Assembly: GCA_030686115.1 (NCBI GenBank)
Contig: CP131612.1
Coordinates: 1,550,001-1,614,000, forward strand
From: Psychrobacter cibarius
GTDB taxonomy: Bacteria > Pseudomonadota > Gammaproteobacteria > Pseudomonadales > Moraxellaceae
Reading direction: 5' to 3'
DNA: 64,000 bases
In this document: one piece after another, positions 20,280-28,362 of the stretch
Layout: every line of letters begins with the position of its first letter
How positions within the stretch are numbered: the first letter of the stretch is position 1
Notes under the pieces: generated by a model
Seen by the model: the letters and a program-made list of their open reading frames with translations, nothing else
Databases searched by the model: none
Told to the model about the DNA's origin: nothing
Position numbers and translations under genes: made by a program

Positions 20280-21644
20280 TTATTTAGGAATGTACTGACT
20301 CCATGGCTCAGCACGAATGACTTTTGGCGTTTTGCTGATCACATCGAACTGACCATCGGCACGGATTTGACCGATCATGACAGGCTTCCATAAGTGATGG
20401 TTTTCCTCATCCATTTTCAATGTATACCCTGATGGCGCATCAAAAGTCTGACCTCCCATACTAATACGCACTTTATCAACATTAGTCGTACCAGCTTTTT
20501 CGACTGCTTGTTTCCACATATTGATACCCACGTAGGTGGCTTCCATAGGATCATTGGTCACGACCTTGTCAGCATTGGGTAGCTTATGATCCAGCGCATA
20601 TTTCTTATATTTTTTAGTGAAGTCGCTGTTGACAGGATTTTTAACCGACATAAAGTAGTTCCATGACGCCAAATGCCCTTGCAATAAGCTGGTATCGATA
20701 CCGCGAAGCTCTTCTTCTCCCACTGAGAATGCCATGACTGGGATATCAGAGGCTTTAATACCTTGGTTGGCAAGCTCACGATAAAAAGGTACGTTTGAAT
20801 CCCCATTAATGGTAGAGATAACCGCCGTCTTTTTACCAGTAGAGAAGCTTTTAATATTGCCAACGATGGTCTGATAGTTGCTAAAACCGAAAGGGGTGTA
20901 CTCTTCCATGATATCTGTTTCAGCGACGCCTTTAGATTTTAAGAAAGCCCGCAGTATCTGGTTAGTAGTCCGAGGATAAACATAATCTGTCCCAAGTAAG
21001 ACAAAGCGTTCTGCACTACCACCCTCTGGACTCATTAAGTATTCAACGGCAGGAATAGCTTGTTGGTTTGGTGCAGCACCAGTGTAGAAAATGTTTTCTG
21101 ACTGTTCTTGACCCTCATACTGCACGGGGTAGAACATGAGGCCATTTAGTTCTTCAACGACAGGTAGCACAGACTTACGTGACACCGACGTCCAACCCCC
21201 AAATATCACATCCACTTTATCTTGGGTTAACAGCTGACGCGCTTTTTCAGCGAATAACGGCCAATCAGAAGCGGGATCTACGACGATTGGCTCTAGCTGC
21301 TTACCTAACACACCGCCATTGGCATTAATTTCATCAATGGTCATGAGCGCCGTATCTTTTAATGACGTCTCAGAGATGGCCATCGTTCCAGATAAAGAAT
21401 GCAAGATACCAACTTTGATGGTGTCACCATCTGCCGCAGTGGTAGCAGCCGTCTCAGAGGTGTCCGTTTTTGTGGCGGTAGAATTGGTTTCTGCACTGGT
21501 TTCCGCAGGTTTTTGACAACCCATAAGACTTAAGCTGCCGACAACGGCTACTGCTAGTAGAGACAAACGTGATGTCAATTTTGAGTCGATACGATAATTT
21601 GTACTTATAGGAGTAGCAGTGATAAGCGTTGGCAATAAAGACAT
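20280..21644 (-). CDS. urtA: Urea ABC transporter substrate-binding lipoprotein UrtA
   Basis: Periplasmic, lipid-anchored urea receptor, type I binding fold. The start at 21644 (MSLLPTL…) is favoured over 21698 because CTGGAG lies just upstream; this gives 454 aa. A lipobox LSLMGC ends the signal peptide, followed by a Ser/Thr-rich linker and the mature domain from IKVGILHSLSGTMAISETSLKD. UrtA features are FGGWTSVSRKSVLPVVEELNGLMFYPVQYEGQE, YTGAAPNQQ and LGTDYVYPRTTNQI. As first gene of the locus it sits behind the regulatory region at 21.7-21.8 kb. Confidence 0.95.
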   Translation of the reverse strand: MSLLPTLITATPISTNYRIDSKLTSRLSLLAVAVVGSLSLMGCQKPAETSAETNSTATKTDTSETAATTAADGDTIKVGILHSLSGTMAISETSLKDTALMTIDEINANGGVLGKQLEPIVVDPASDWPLFAEKARQLLTQDKVDVIFGGWTSVSRKSVLPVVEELNGLMFYPVQYEGQEQSENIFYTGAAPNQQAIPAVEYLMSPEGGSAERFVLLGTDYVYPRTTNQILRAFLKSKGVAETDIMEEYTPFGFSNYQTIVGNIKSFSTGKKTAVISTINGDSNVPFYRELANQGIKASDIPVMAFSVGEEELRGIDTSLLQGHLASWNYFMSVKNPVNSDFTKKYKKYALDHKLPNADKVVTNDPMEATYVGINMWKQAVEKAGTTNVDKVRISMGGQTFDAPSGYTLKMDEENHHLWKPVMIGQIRADGQFDVISKTPKVIRAEPWSQYIPK

Positions 21645-21717
21645 ATATTTCTCCAGAAAGATAAAGTAGCAGCATGGTAGGCCGAGTGAACGAGCCATTC
21701 CTAACTATTATTAATAC

Positions 21718-21734
21718 TTCAATATCTATGCCAA
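21718..21734 (-). promoter_or_regulatory. Possible sigma-54 (-24/-12) promoter of the urea locus
   Basis: Read on the minus strand, TTGGCATAGATATTGAA resembles the -24/-12 consensus (TGGCA and TTG at the right spacing; the usual GC of the -12 is GA here). It lies about 75-90 nt before the urtA start and downstream of the TGCACCA repeats. Suggestive only. Confidence 0.35.
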
Positions 21735-21752
21735 TATAAAATACTAGACAAA

Positions 21753-21830
21753 TGCACCAATATTGGTCTTTATCAGGAGCTAGGGCACTTTTGTGCACCA
21801 TAATTGGTTTTTATGATTTTCTATGCACCA
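21753..21830. promoter_or_regulatory. Three TGCACCA repeats upstream of urtA (possible NtrC sites)
   Basis: TGCACCA occurs at 21753-21759, 21794-21800 and 21824-21830, same orientation, spaced 41 and 30 nt. The first two are followed by inverted TTGGT (ACCAATATTGGT is a perfect 12-bp palindrome). TGCACCA is the half-site of the classic NtrC operator. Together with the sigma-54-like element this suggests nitrogen-limitation control of the urea locus. Confidence 0.45.
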
Positions 21831-21834
21831 TTTA

Positions 21835-22174
21835 TGTCTGGTTAAGGAATGCTAAAGCGGTATAAAAAATGATGACATCAGAAGCGATGTTTTTTTTTGA
21901 GTTCAGGAAGTGTGAACAGAAGGAAATTAAGAAGCAAACGTACTAAATGATGTCAACTTAACTAAAGGGAGGTTTTTTTTAGCTAAAGCACGTTAGCCAT
22001 TAGGCTTGGTAGCTAGCTTGGGATGAAGTCTGACATTTAGTTTTTATAATAGGATGCTGATCTATGCTGAAGAAACCGTAAATTCACCCTGCGTAAGTAA
22101 AATATTTATTCGCTTATTTGTACCAGTACCAGTAAAATGCGAGACTGTTTTCTACACGAGTTTATGAGTAACCA
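21835..22174. other. Intergenic region between urtA and the flavoprotein gene
   Basis: Divergent intergenic space. It contains AT-rich runs and no coding frame. The promoter of the 22175 gene is expected near 22080-22160 but no clear consensus pair is seen. Confidence 0.4.
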
Positions 22175-23791
22175 ATGATACGTTTAACTGAAATTAAATT
22201 GCCATTAAATCATGCACCTGAAGATTTAACGACTGCGATAACGACAAAACTTAAAATCTCTGCTGAGCAAATGGCGTCATTTGTGATGTTTAAACGTGGT
22301 TATGATGCTCGTAATAAAAGAAATATCCAATTAATTTATACGCTAGACATCACCCTGACCGACTCGGATTTAACCAATGATTTACTGGTTCAGTTTGAGT
22401 CAGACAACCATGTTAAAGCAACACCAGACACCAGCTACAAATATGTAGGTACAGCGCCAAAAGATTTAACTGAGCGTCCTGTTGTTATTGGTTTTGGACC
22501 TTGTGGTTTATTAGCAGCACTTACCCTTGCTCAAATGGGTTTTAAACCTATTATCATTGAACGTGGTAATGAAGTCAGACAACGCACCAAAGACACCTTT
22601 GGTTTTTGGCGTCAGCGTAAATTAAACACTGAATCAAACGTACAATTCGGTGAAGGCGGAGCGGGTACTTTTTCTGACGGCAAACTATATAGCCAAGTGA
22701 AAGATCCAAATCATTATGGCCGTAAAGTCATGACCGAGTTTGTTAAAGCCGGCGCACCAGATGAGATTTTATTTGTCAGTAAACCGCACATAGGTACTTA
22801 TAAGTTAGTGACCATGGTAGAAAAAATGCGTGCCGAGATCATAGCGCTTGGTGGGGAAGTTCGTTTTGCGACTCGTGTAGATGACTTGCATATCACTGAC
22901 TCAAAAGTAACAGGCGTGACCCTTAATACTGGCGTAACCTTAAAAACCAGCCATGTTGTTCTTGCTGTTGGTCATAGCGCGCGCGATACCTTCCAAATGA
23001 TCCATGATAAAGGCGTGTATGTTGAAGCAAAACCTTTTTCAATTGGCTTTAGGATTGAACATAAACAGTCAACCATAGACCAAGCACGCTTTGGTGACAA
23101 TGCTGGGAACGAAATACTTGGCGCTGCGGATTACAAACTGGTTCATCACTGCAAAAATGGTCGTTCTGTTTATAGCTTCTGTATGTGTCCAGGCGGAACC
23201 GTGGTTGCCGCCGCATCAGAAGAAGGCCGTGTTGTCACTAACGGCATGAGCCAATATTCAAGGAACGAGCGTAATGCCAACAGTGCTATTGTGGTAGGTA
23301 TCGACCCAGAGCGAGATTACCCAAACCATCCTCTTGCTGGTATCGAATTACAAAGACAACTAGAAACCTTAGCGTTTGAATTAGGCGGAAAAGACTACAG
23401 TGCACCAGCGCAAACCATTGGCGATTTCTTAAAAGGAAAACCAGACTCAGAATTGGGCGATGTAAAACCGTCTTATACTCCCGGCATTACCTTAACTGAC
23501 TTAAGCAAAGCGTTACCTGACTTTGCCGTGGATGCCATACGTGAAGCCATTCCAGCGTTTAATAGAAAAATCAAAGGATTTTCATCTGATGATGGCTTAT
23601 TAACTGGCGTAGAAACCAGAACATCGTCACCAATCAGTATTAAACGTAATAAAGAATTCCAAAGCATTAACACCAAAGGCTTATTCCCAGCAGGCGAGGG
23701 TGCTGGCTACGCAGGTGGCATATTATCAGCAGGAATTGATGGCATTAAAGTGGCAGAAGCCGTGGCAAAATCGATGTTGAACCTAGAGTAA
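22175..23791 (+). CDS. FAD-dependent dehydrogenase, COG2509 family
   Basis: Cytoplasmic flavoprotein of unknown substrate, 538 aa. After an N-terminal domain of about 100 residues comes the dinucleotide-binding motif VVIGFGPCGLLAALTLAQMGFKPIIIERG. Family-specific blocks follow: NVQFGEGGAGTFSDGKLYSQVKD, KPHIGTYKL and FCMCPGGTVVAAASEEG. Near the C-terminus is GLFPAGEGAGYAGGILSAGIDGIKVAEAV, the FAD-closing segment. This arrangement is that of the large COG2509 group annotated as NAD(P)/FAD-dependent oxidoreductase. It is monocistronic and ends at a strong terminator. It is the last host gene before the prophage. Confidence 0.88.
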   Translation: MIRLTEIKLPLNHAPEDLTTAITTKLKISAEQMASFVMFKRGYDARNKRNIQLIYTLDITLTDSDLTNDLLVQFESDNHVKATPDTSYKYVGTAPKDLTERPVVIGFGPCGLLAALTLAQMGFKPIIIERGNEVRQRTKDTFGFWRQRKLNTESNVQFGEGGAGTFSDGKLYSQVKDPNHYGRKVMTEFVKAGAPDEILFVSKPHIGTYKLVTMVEKMRAEIIALGGEVRFATRVDDLHITDSKVTGVTLNTGVTLKTSHVVLAVGHSARDTFQMIHDKGVYVEAKPFSIGFRIEHKQSTIDQARFGDNAGNEILGAADYKLVHHCKNGRSVYSFCMCPGGTVVAAASEEGRVVTNGMSQYSRNERNANSAIVVGIDPERDYPNHPLAGIELQRQLETLAFELGGKDYSAPAQTIGDFLKGKPDSELGDVKPSYTPGITLTDLSKALPDFAVDAIREAIPAFNRKIKGFSSDDGLLTGVETRTSSPISIKRNKEFQSINTKGLFPAGEGAGYAGGILSAGIDGIKVAEAVAKSMLNLE

Positions 23792-23857
23792 GAGCGGCTC
23801 TAAACGGTAAGCAAATCCTAATATTAAAACGCTTACCTAGATAAAAATATGCGATCG

Positions 23858-23905
23858 AAAAAGCCTTTCAAGCTATTAAGTATAAAGCTTGAAAGGCTTT
23901 TTTGT
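23858..23905 (+). terminator. Rho-independent terminator after the flavoprotein gene
   Basis: GAAAAAGCCTTTCAAGC pairs with GCTTGAAAGGCTTTTTT around a loop of about 13 nt, ending in T6. It has a symmetrical A-run, so it may work in both directions. Confidence 0.9.
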
Positions 23906-23975
23906 GTTTTGCAGGTATGCTGTATGAAAATGTATCGTAAGTTATGCAATGTTATGATGCGATATGCTAATACAT

Positions 23976-24006
23976 TAAAAAACCCCGCAACTGGTAGGTT
24001 GTGAGG
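23976..24006 (-). terminator. Terminator of the disrupted tRNA gene
   Basis: Read on the minus strand, CCTCACAAC and GTTGCGGGG form a 9-bp stem with one mismatch around CTACCA and end in T6. It lies about 30 nt past the CCA end of the tRNA fragment, where a host tRNA terminator is expected. Confidence 0.6.
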
Positions 24007-24034
24007 TCTTTTGATTACTTTTGACAATGTTTGT

Positions 24035-24057
24035 TGGTGCGCCCACCAAGACTCGAA
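24035..24057 (-). other. Attachment site: 3' end of a tRNA gene at the prophage boundary
   Basis: On the minus strand TTCGAGT (T-loop), CTTGG (3' half of the T-stem), TGGGCGC (3' acceptor strand) and ACCA follow in exact tRNA order. The upstream sequence (…TATATAATAAT) cannot supply CCAAG or the rest of a tRNA, so only the last 23 nt exist. This is the duplicated 3' tRNA end left by a tyrosine-integrase element. A GCGCCCA acceptor fits tRNA-Arg best, but the isotype is not certain. Prophage DNA starts to the right. Confidence 0.75.
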
Positions 24058-24149
24058 ATTATTATATAAATATATGATTTAATTATAATTAATTAAATTT
24101 ATTTTCATGGATACTGTTTATTATACTGTATAAACAAAAAATGACGCAA

Positions 24150-24341
24150 TTAGGCGTCATTTTTGTTTTTGTTAGTATCGTTTACTAGCGCATCGATCTT
24201 AACCTTTAACCATTTATTAGGCCGTCCTTCAAGATCAGGTGGTGGTAAAAAGCCGGCATCACGCTTGCGATGAATTGTCGTATTGGATTCCCAGCCAAAT
24301 ATTTCCTTGATGTCGCCTGTGGTGTAATACCTACCTATCAT
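24150..24341 (-). CDS. AlpA/excisionase-like DNA-binding protein
   Basis: Small protein (63 aa from the ATG at 24341). That start is chosen because AAGGAG precedes it by seven bases, whereas the longer frame to 24362 has no ribosome site. It is a winged-helix, MerR/AlpA-like domain: YYTTGDIKEIFGWESNTTIHRKRDAGFLPPPDLEGRPNKWLK, with the helix-turn-helix, then a wing rich in Pro/Gly/Arg. Such proteins act as excision directionality factors or activators. It is the gene next to the att site and last in the leftward operon, which fits a role in excision. Confidence 0.8.
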   Translation of the reverse strand: MIGRYYTTGDIKEIFGWESNTTIHRKRDAGFLPPPDLEGRPNKWLKVKIDALVNDTNKNKNDA

Positions 24342-24445
24342 TTCAATCTCCTTTGTCTTCAATACTCTTACAATTAATTATCCCAACTGAAGAAGGGCTT
24401 ATGTATCGCTTCTTCAAGTCATGTGGTATAACAATCAGCTATTCT

Positions 24446-24859
24446 TTATCCGTAACTGGTCGCTCTAGCCTTGCATTCTTCAAAGTGTGTGTGGGCCCAA
24501 CTGATCGCTGGGCTCTCAAGATTCCCAATATCATCAGCATAAAACCATTTAGTCTGACACCATCCCCAATCGCTAAAGCAAACACTACCATCCGATGAAA
24601 AGTTATGAGGGGTAGGGGTAGCAAATTGTGCGAGGTAACCAACTTTACTGTTACGCTGCAGCTCTTCAGCAATACAGTCATCACCTTCTATATCATTAGG
24701 TAGTTGGAGTAAGTTACAAACGTCATTACAACCAAATATAGCGTCTGTTAAGTCTTCGCTAAGCGTGTCGGCTAAGCACATATAAATCGGTATCATTTTT
24801 TCACAGCGCACATTCGCAGTGTAAGCTTCATCTATTAATTTTCTTCTACTATGATTCAT
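24446..24859 (-). CDS. Hypothetical prophage protein
   Basis: Not recognised. It has 137 aa from the ATG at 24859, which has AGGAG six bases upstream; the TTG two codons earlier is a worse start. It has Cys-rich patches (NVRCEKMIPIYMCLAD, FGCNDVCNLL) and a Trp-rich C-terminal part (FSDWGWCQTKWFYADD, ISWAHTHFEECKA). It has no signal or membrane segment. It belongs to the leftward early operon, between the gene at 25000 and the AlpA-like gene. Confidence 0.6.
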   Translation of the reverse strand: MNHSRRKLIDEAYTANVRCEKMIPIYMCLADTLSEDLTDAIFGCNDVCNLLQLPNDIEGDDCIAEELQRNSKVGYLAQFATPTPHNFSSDGSVCFSDWGWCQTKWFYADDIGNLESPAISWAHTHFEECKARATSYG

Positions 24860-24999
24860 GATCAACTCCTAATACCTATTTGCAGTCTTTATCGTTACTA
24901 AGCGGTTTGTATCATCAGTTATTAGATTGTTTTTGCTTTACATTGAGAGCAGAGAGGTACATTCGATGAAAGAGATTGAGATAGCTGTCTACTAAATCT

Positions 25000-25668
25000 C
25001 TAAGCTCTATCACGTTGAAGTTCGCGATGGTCGTAACGAGACTTACCGAACTCTTTACGCGCATTTTGATTATCTGCCCAAGAACCACCACCGATTGGTC
25101 TGCTGTTCCTAACACGCTCATACCTTTCTTTAGCAACATAAAACTGCTTTTGAAGGCGTTTTAATAGGTAAGGGTCATCAGCTAAGTTAAGGCTAAGAAT
25201 ACGTAGCGAGTCTCCTATTAGGCGGTACTCAATAACGTTTTGACCATTACCTAAAAGAGAGATAGCATCTTTGGATTCAAATATCTTGTCGCCTATTTTT
25301 AACTTATGCTTGCCACCTTTATCAGCAATAGCGACAACTGCATCAGTCCACATGCCAAACTGTTTTCCGTCTCTGCCTTCAGAAACGTCTTTAGTAAACA
25401 GATGAGCATATGACGATACAAACCTACACATTGAGCCTGTCAGCTGCGTAGCGAGTGCATCATTGACAGTGGTAGTCTGCCAGCGGCTATCGATGAATTC
25501 ATGAACATTACTGCGATCAAGCTCTACTTCAAATGGAGCAGTGCGTTTAACTTTGCAGGCATAGAAAGCTTGATTGTCATCTGCATCTGACGTGATCACT
25601 TGGGCCCCAAACGTACCGTCAGGATATTTACGCACTGAGTTCAGGTTTAGTTTGATATGTAAGTTCAT
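25000..25668 (-). CDS. Hypothetical prophage early protein
   Basis: A 222-aa protein I cannot assign. The first 80 residues look like a beta-rich domain (MNLHIKLNLNSVRKYPDGTFGAQVITSDADDNQ). The middle has a compact segment with KLKIGDKIFESKDAISLLG. The C-terminal 45 residues are highly basic and polar (RYERVRNSRPIGGGSWADNQNARKE), suggesting nucleic-acid contact or disorder. The start overlaps the stop of the upstream membrane-protein gene by 4 bp (ATGA), so the two are translationally coupled. Confidence 0.6.
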   Translation of the reverse strand: MNLHIKLNLNSVRKYPDGTFGAQVITSDADDNQAFYACKVKRTAPFEVELDRSNVHEFIDSRWQTTTVNDALATQLTGSMCRFVSSYAHLFTKDVSEGRDGKQFGMWTDAVVAIADKGGKHKLKIGDKIFESKDAISLLGNGQNVIEYRLIGDSLRILSLNLADDPYLLKRLQKQFYVAKERYERVRNSRPIGGGSWADNQNARKEFGKSRYDHRELQRDRA

Positions 25669-25943
25669 TGGTTGCCTCCAGCAGCGTATAAGCGCATTTC
25701 AGCGAGTTTTTGATTGGCGTGAGCGTTCTGCTCTCTGAACTCTATTAGCTCAGGGCTATCGATTGAGCTCATGCGCGGCTCAAGCGTTGATGTCGCTACG
25801 TCTTGCTCGGCTTGGCTGAGAAGGTAGCTGTTGCAGCCAGTGATGTTGCCAACTACTACAAGTGACATACCTACCGCCAGTCCTGCGACGATATGTGCAC
25901 CGCCTGACTTTATTTGGTTGAGTAGTGCGAAATGTTGTGCCAT
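25665..25943 (-). CDS. Small membrane protein, first gene of the leftward early operon
   Basis: A 92-aa protein with one membrane helix (residues 14-36: GGAHIVAGLAVGMSLVVVGNI) followed by GCNSYLLSQAEQDVAT and a polar Gln/Glu-rich tail. The sequence VVVGNITGC could be a degenerate lipobox, but the helix starts rather deep for a signal peptide. ATG at 25943 has AAGGATT upstream. It lies directly downstream of the repressor-controlled promoter at 26.07-26.09 kb. Function unknown. Confidence 0.6.
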   Translation of the reverse strand: MAQHFALLNQIKSGGAHIVAGLAVGMSLVVVGNITGCNSYLLSQAEQDVATSTLEPRMSSIDSPELIEFREQNAHANQKLAEMRLYAAGGNQ

Positions 25944-25966
25944 AATCCTTTCACTCCTTGTTGAGT

Positions 25967-26008
25967 AAAGCCCCTTTAGATGTCCAGTCGAGAAGGGGCT
26001 TTTTATTG
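25967..26008 (+). terminator. Hairpin in the leader of the leftward operon
   Basis: AAAGCCCCTT (25967-25976) pairs with AAGGGGCTTT followed by TTTATT on the plus strand. For leftward transcripts it is a leader hairpin with no T-run on that side. It may block rightward readthrough or act as an attenuator. Confidence 0.45.
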
Positions 26009-26059
26009 TCTAAAATTTGGTGCTACTAGATAATTTCGGCTAGGTCATTACTAGCTTAT

Positions 26060-26138
26060 GAACTAATTATGAACCTATGGTTCTTTTATGTCAACTATAA
26101 TATGAACCAATTAATCTTTAAATAAGAACCAATATGTA
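26060..26138. promoter_or_regulatory. Repressor operator cluster and leftward early promoter
   Basis: GAACC-type sites match those at the repressor/cro switch: GAACCTATGGTTC at 26071-26083 (palindromic) and GAACCAATTAATC at 26104-26116. Weaker ones are GAACTAATTATG at 26060 and GAACCAATATG at 26126. On the minus strand a -35 TTGACA (26089-26094) and a -10 CATAAT (26066-26071) are 17 bp apart and flank the palindromic site. The phage repressor would therefore shut off the leftward operon that ends in the Xis-like gene. Confidence 0.7.
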
Positions 26139-26150
26139 TTATTAGGCACA

Positions 26151-26173
26151 AAAAAACCCGCTCAAGGCGGGCT
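26151..26173 (-). terminator. Minus-strand terminator upstream of the leftward promoter
   Basis: Read on the minus strand, GCCCGCC TTGA GCGGG is followed by T7. It would stop leftward transcripts from the accessory block before they reach the repressor-controlled promoter, insulating the early operon. Confidence 0.7.
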
Positions 26174-26378
26174 CTAGAGTTGTGATTTAATAATTCTTTA
26201 TAGAAATAAACATAAGTAAGATAATTATTGCTAATAGAATAGGGCGGTGATACATTCTAAGCTCACGTCATCTACCTATTAAGGCTATTGCTATGAAGCT
26301 ATTATCAGCGTTTTTACAGAAAGTTCAAAGAAGTCATTACTAACATAATAAACTGGAAAAAGCTGAGGAGTAAGGGAT

Positions 26379-27371
26379 TTGATACAGAATTGGGATGATA
26401 TAAAAAGTAGCGGTTGGGATAATTTGTTGCTTGGTAACGGATTTAGTCTGAATATTTGTAATCGATATTCATATAAATCGCTTTATGAATACTCAAAAAA
26501 AAATGCAATTAAGCCAGTTTTAAGTGAGCAGATAATAGGGATATTTGAAGATCTTAAGACAGTTAACTTTGAAGAAGTCTTAAAAGCTTTGGCATATGCT
26601 ATTTTAGTAAAAAAATCTATTGGTGAAGATGATCTACAAGAATATTTAGATCTTTATAAGACGGTCCAAGATAATCTCTTTAATACCGTTGAAGCTGTAC
26701 ATATTAATTATTCCGATGTTAAAAAAGAAGAAATTGGGAAAGAGCTTGAGATTTTTGAAAAAATATTCACCACATGTTATGACTTAATTTTGTATTGGTC
26801 GTCATACAGCAGCTTGCCATCTAATAAGATTGCAGATTTCTTTTGGAACAGTAATAGTTTGTTTGATCCGCAAGATACAAGTATCTATGGAAAAAAAATA
26901 GGGTTTTACTACTTGCATGGAGCTTTGCATTTGCAACAAGACTTGGTAGGAGCAGTTTCTAAAATTGGTCACACGTCAAACTCCTTGCCATCGAGTGAAG
27001 ATTTCAACTACGAAGGAATTAACACTAAAATACCTGTGTATGTTTCTGAGGGTAAAAGTGAGTATAAACTGAATAAAATCCTATCTAATAGCTATTTAAC
27101 ATTTTGCTATCAAACCTTCTCTGAAATTAAAGGTTCTTTAATAGTGGTTGGACATTCTTTAGATCAAGATTATGATAACCATCTTGTAAACGCTATTAAG
27201 AAAAACACCAATCTTACAAGAGTTGCAGTATCAATTTATTCGGGAGAATCTAAGTCTGATAAAGAACAGAGAGTACAGGATTTAAAAGCAATATTGCATA
27301 GGAGCGACTTAGATTTGGTATTTTTCGAATCTAACAGTTATCCACTAATTAATGAAGATGTTAAGCCCTAA
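26379..27371 (+). CDS. DUF4917 / SIR2-like family protein
   Basis: A 330-aa cytoplasmic protein. NLLLGNGFSLNICNRYSY near the N-terminus (Gly19-Asn20-Gly21) is the glycine-rich nucleotide-binding start of SIR2-like folds. YYLHGALHL near residue 178 and SLIVVGHSLDQDYDNHLVNAI near residue 258 are the His-Gly and the second Rossmann segments seen in SIR2-like and DUF4917 proteins. SIR2-like domains in phage and defence loci often degrade NAD+. Whether this one is catalytic is unknown. ATA/AT-rich codon use and the position between switch-controlled modules mark it as a cargo gene, possibly for superinfection exclusion. Confidence 0.7.
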   Translation: MIQNWDDIKSSGWDNLLLGNGFSLNICNRYSYKSLYEYSKKNAIKPVLSEQIIGIFEDLKTVNFEEVLKALAYAILVKKSIGEDDLQEYLDLYKTVQDNLFNTVEAVHINYSDVKKEEIGKELEIFEKIFTTCYDLILYWSSYSSLPSNKIADFFWNSNSLFDPQDTSIYGKKIGFYYLHGALHLQQDLVGAVSKIGHTSNSLPSSEDFNYEGINTKIPVYVSEGKSEYKLNKILSNSYLTFCYQTFSEIKGSLIVVGHSLDQDYDNHLVNAIKKNTNLTRVAVSIYSGESKSDKEQRVQDLKAILHRSDLDLVFFESNSYPLINEDVKP

Positions 27372-27410
27372 GTATAAACAGATAATTACTTTAATCTGAT
27401 CGGAATATAG

Positions 27411-27435
27411 AAAAACCCACTATGAAGTGGGTTTT
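27411..27435. terminator. Bidirectional terminator between convergent cargo genes
   Basis: AAAAACCCAC TATGAA GTGGGTTTT is symmetrical, with A-run and T-run, between the ends of the DUF4917 gene (+) and the DUF3037-like gene (-). Confidence 0.85.
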
Positions 27436-27453
27436 CAATTCAACATGTATTCA

Positions 27454-28362
27454 TTAATCGACAAATTCTAACACTTTGTGGACACATTCTTCGGAGGAGT
27501 GGGCCATTTGAATATCAATATCGAAACCATCTTTATTCATCTTTTCCAAAGAATATAAACACTTGTCCAATTCATTTTGAATATTTATTTGAACTGCTTC
27601 TGTGAATATTATGTCATCTACAGGCGGTACATAAATAATTATACTAGCTTTAATGGATTTTCCTAAAATCTCACAACAGTTTGCGACATTAGTACATCCA
27701 ACATAATCAATATTGTATCGACGATGAATATCATCTAAGTAAGCAGCTGAAACAATCGTACCGTAGTACTCTGCTCTAGTAGTGGAATCTTCTAAGCTAT
27801 ATTTAGAAATGGGCATGTCTACTAACATTTCCTTTGGATTACTAGCATTTTTAATCAAAAAAGGCTCTGGATTATAAATTTTATCCTTCATTCCTTTTCT
27901 TTTACTCTCAATTTGATTAAATACTTTCTGGCGTAGCTGAGTTGTACCAATAGTTTGATTTTTCTTTGGTTTTTTTTCATCTCTACATATTAGCGATACC
28001 ATTGATCTGTACAAGTCGTCTAATATTTCTTCAACACTTTCACCTCGTGCTGTTTGATAATTTGAATAGATTATGTGAGGAGAGGGCGTAATTGTGTAGT
28101 TGTTATTCGTAAGCATCTCTTCAACTATATCAAGCAGAAACTTAATATTTGCAGCCCCAATTGTACCAAACAAACATTGAAAGGCATCTGTAGTTTCCAG
28201 AATCCTATAATGACATTTGCTATCTTTATCTACGAAAACTACTCCAATGTTAAATATCTCTCCCGAAATTCTGTCGGGCATAAACCGCACAGTAAACCAG
28301 CTTCCTGATATCAAGTCACTGTTTTCGCTGCTGTTAAGTAAACTCAGCCATGACGTATTCAT
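27454..28362 (-). CDS. DUF3037-like protein, partner of the HipA-like kinase
   Basis: A 302-aa protein. The N-terminal segment SWFTVRFMPDRISGEIFNIGVVFVD (residues 21-45) follows the DUF3037 pattern (VRF-PD---GE--NIGVV). The remaining 250 residues are not typical of the short DUF3037 proteins and I cannot name them. It starts four bases inside the end of the kinase gene (ATGA overlap). DUF3037 genes are commonly paired with HipA_2-type kinases, which supports the call and suggests the two act together. No signal or membrane segment. Role in lysogeny unknown. Confidence 0.65.
   Translation of the reverse strand: MNTSWLSLLNSSENSDLISGSWFTVRFMPDRISGEIFNIGVVFVDKDSKCHYRILETTDAFQCLFGTIGAANIKFLLDIVEEMLTNNNYTITPSPHIIYSNYQTARGESVEEILDDLYRSMVSLICRDEKKPKKNQTIGTTQLRQKVFNQIESKRKGMKDKIYNPEPFLIKNASNPKEMLVDMPISKYSLEDSTTRAEYYGTIVSAAYLDDIHRRYNIDYVGCTNVANCCEILGKSIKASIIIYVPPVDDIIFTEAVQINIQNELDKCLYSLEKMNKDGFDIDIQMAHSSEECVHKVLEFVD

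Noticed and set aside
24035..24110. Complete tRNA gene on the minus strand
   Set aside because: Only the last 23 nt fit a tRNA; the sequence 5' of the T-loop cannot form T-stem, anticodon or D-arm.
24915..25139. Minus-strand frame of 74 codons
   Set aside because: Mostly overlaps the end of the better supported gene at 25000-25668 in another phase, and has no ribosome site.
26851..26870. TGGAACAGTAATAG as a seventh late element
   Set aside because: Inside the coding part of the DUF4917 gene and without a -10 at 34 nt.
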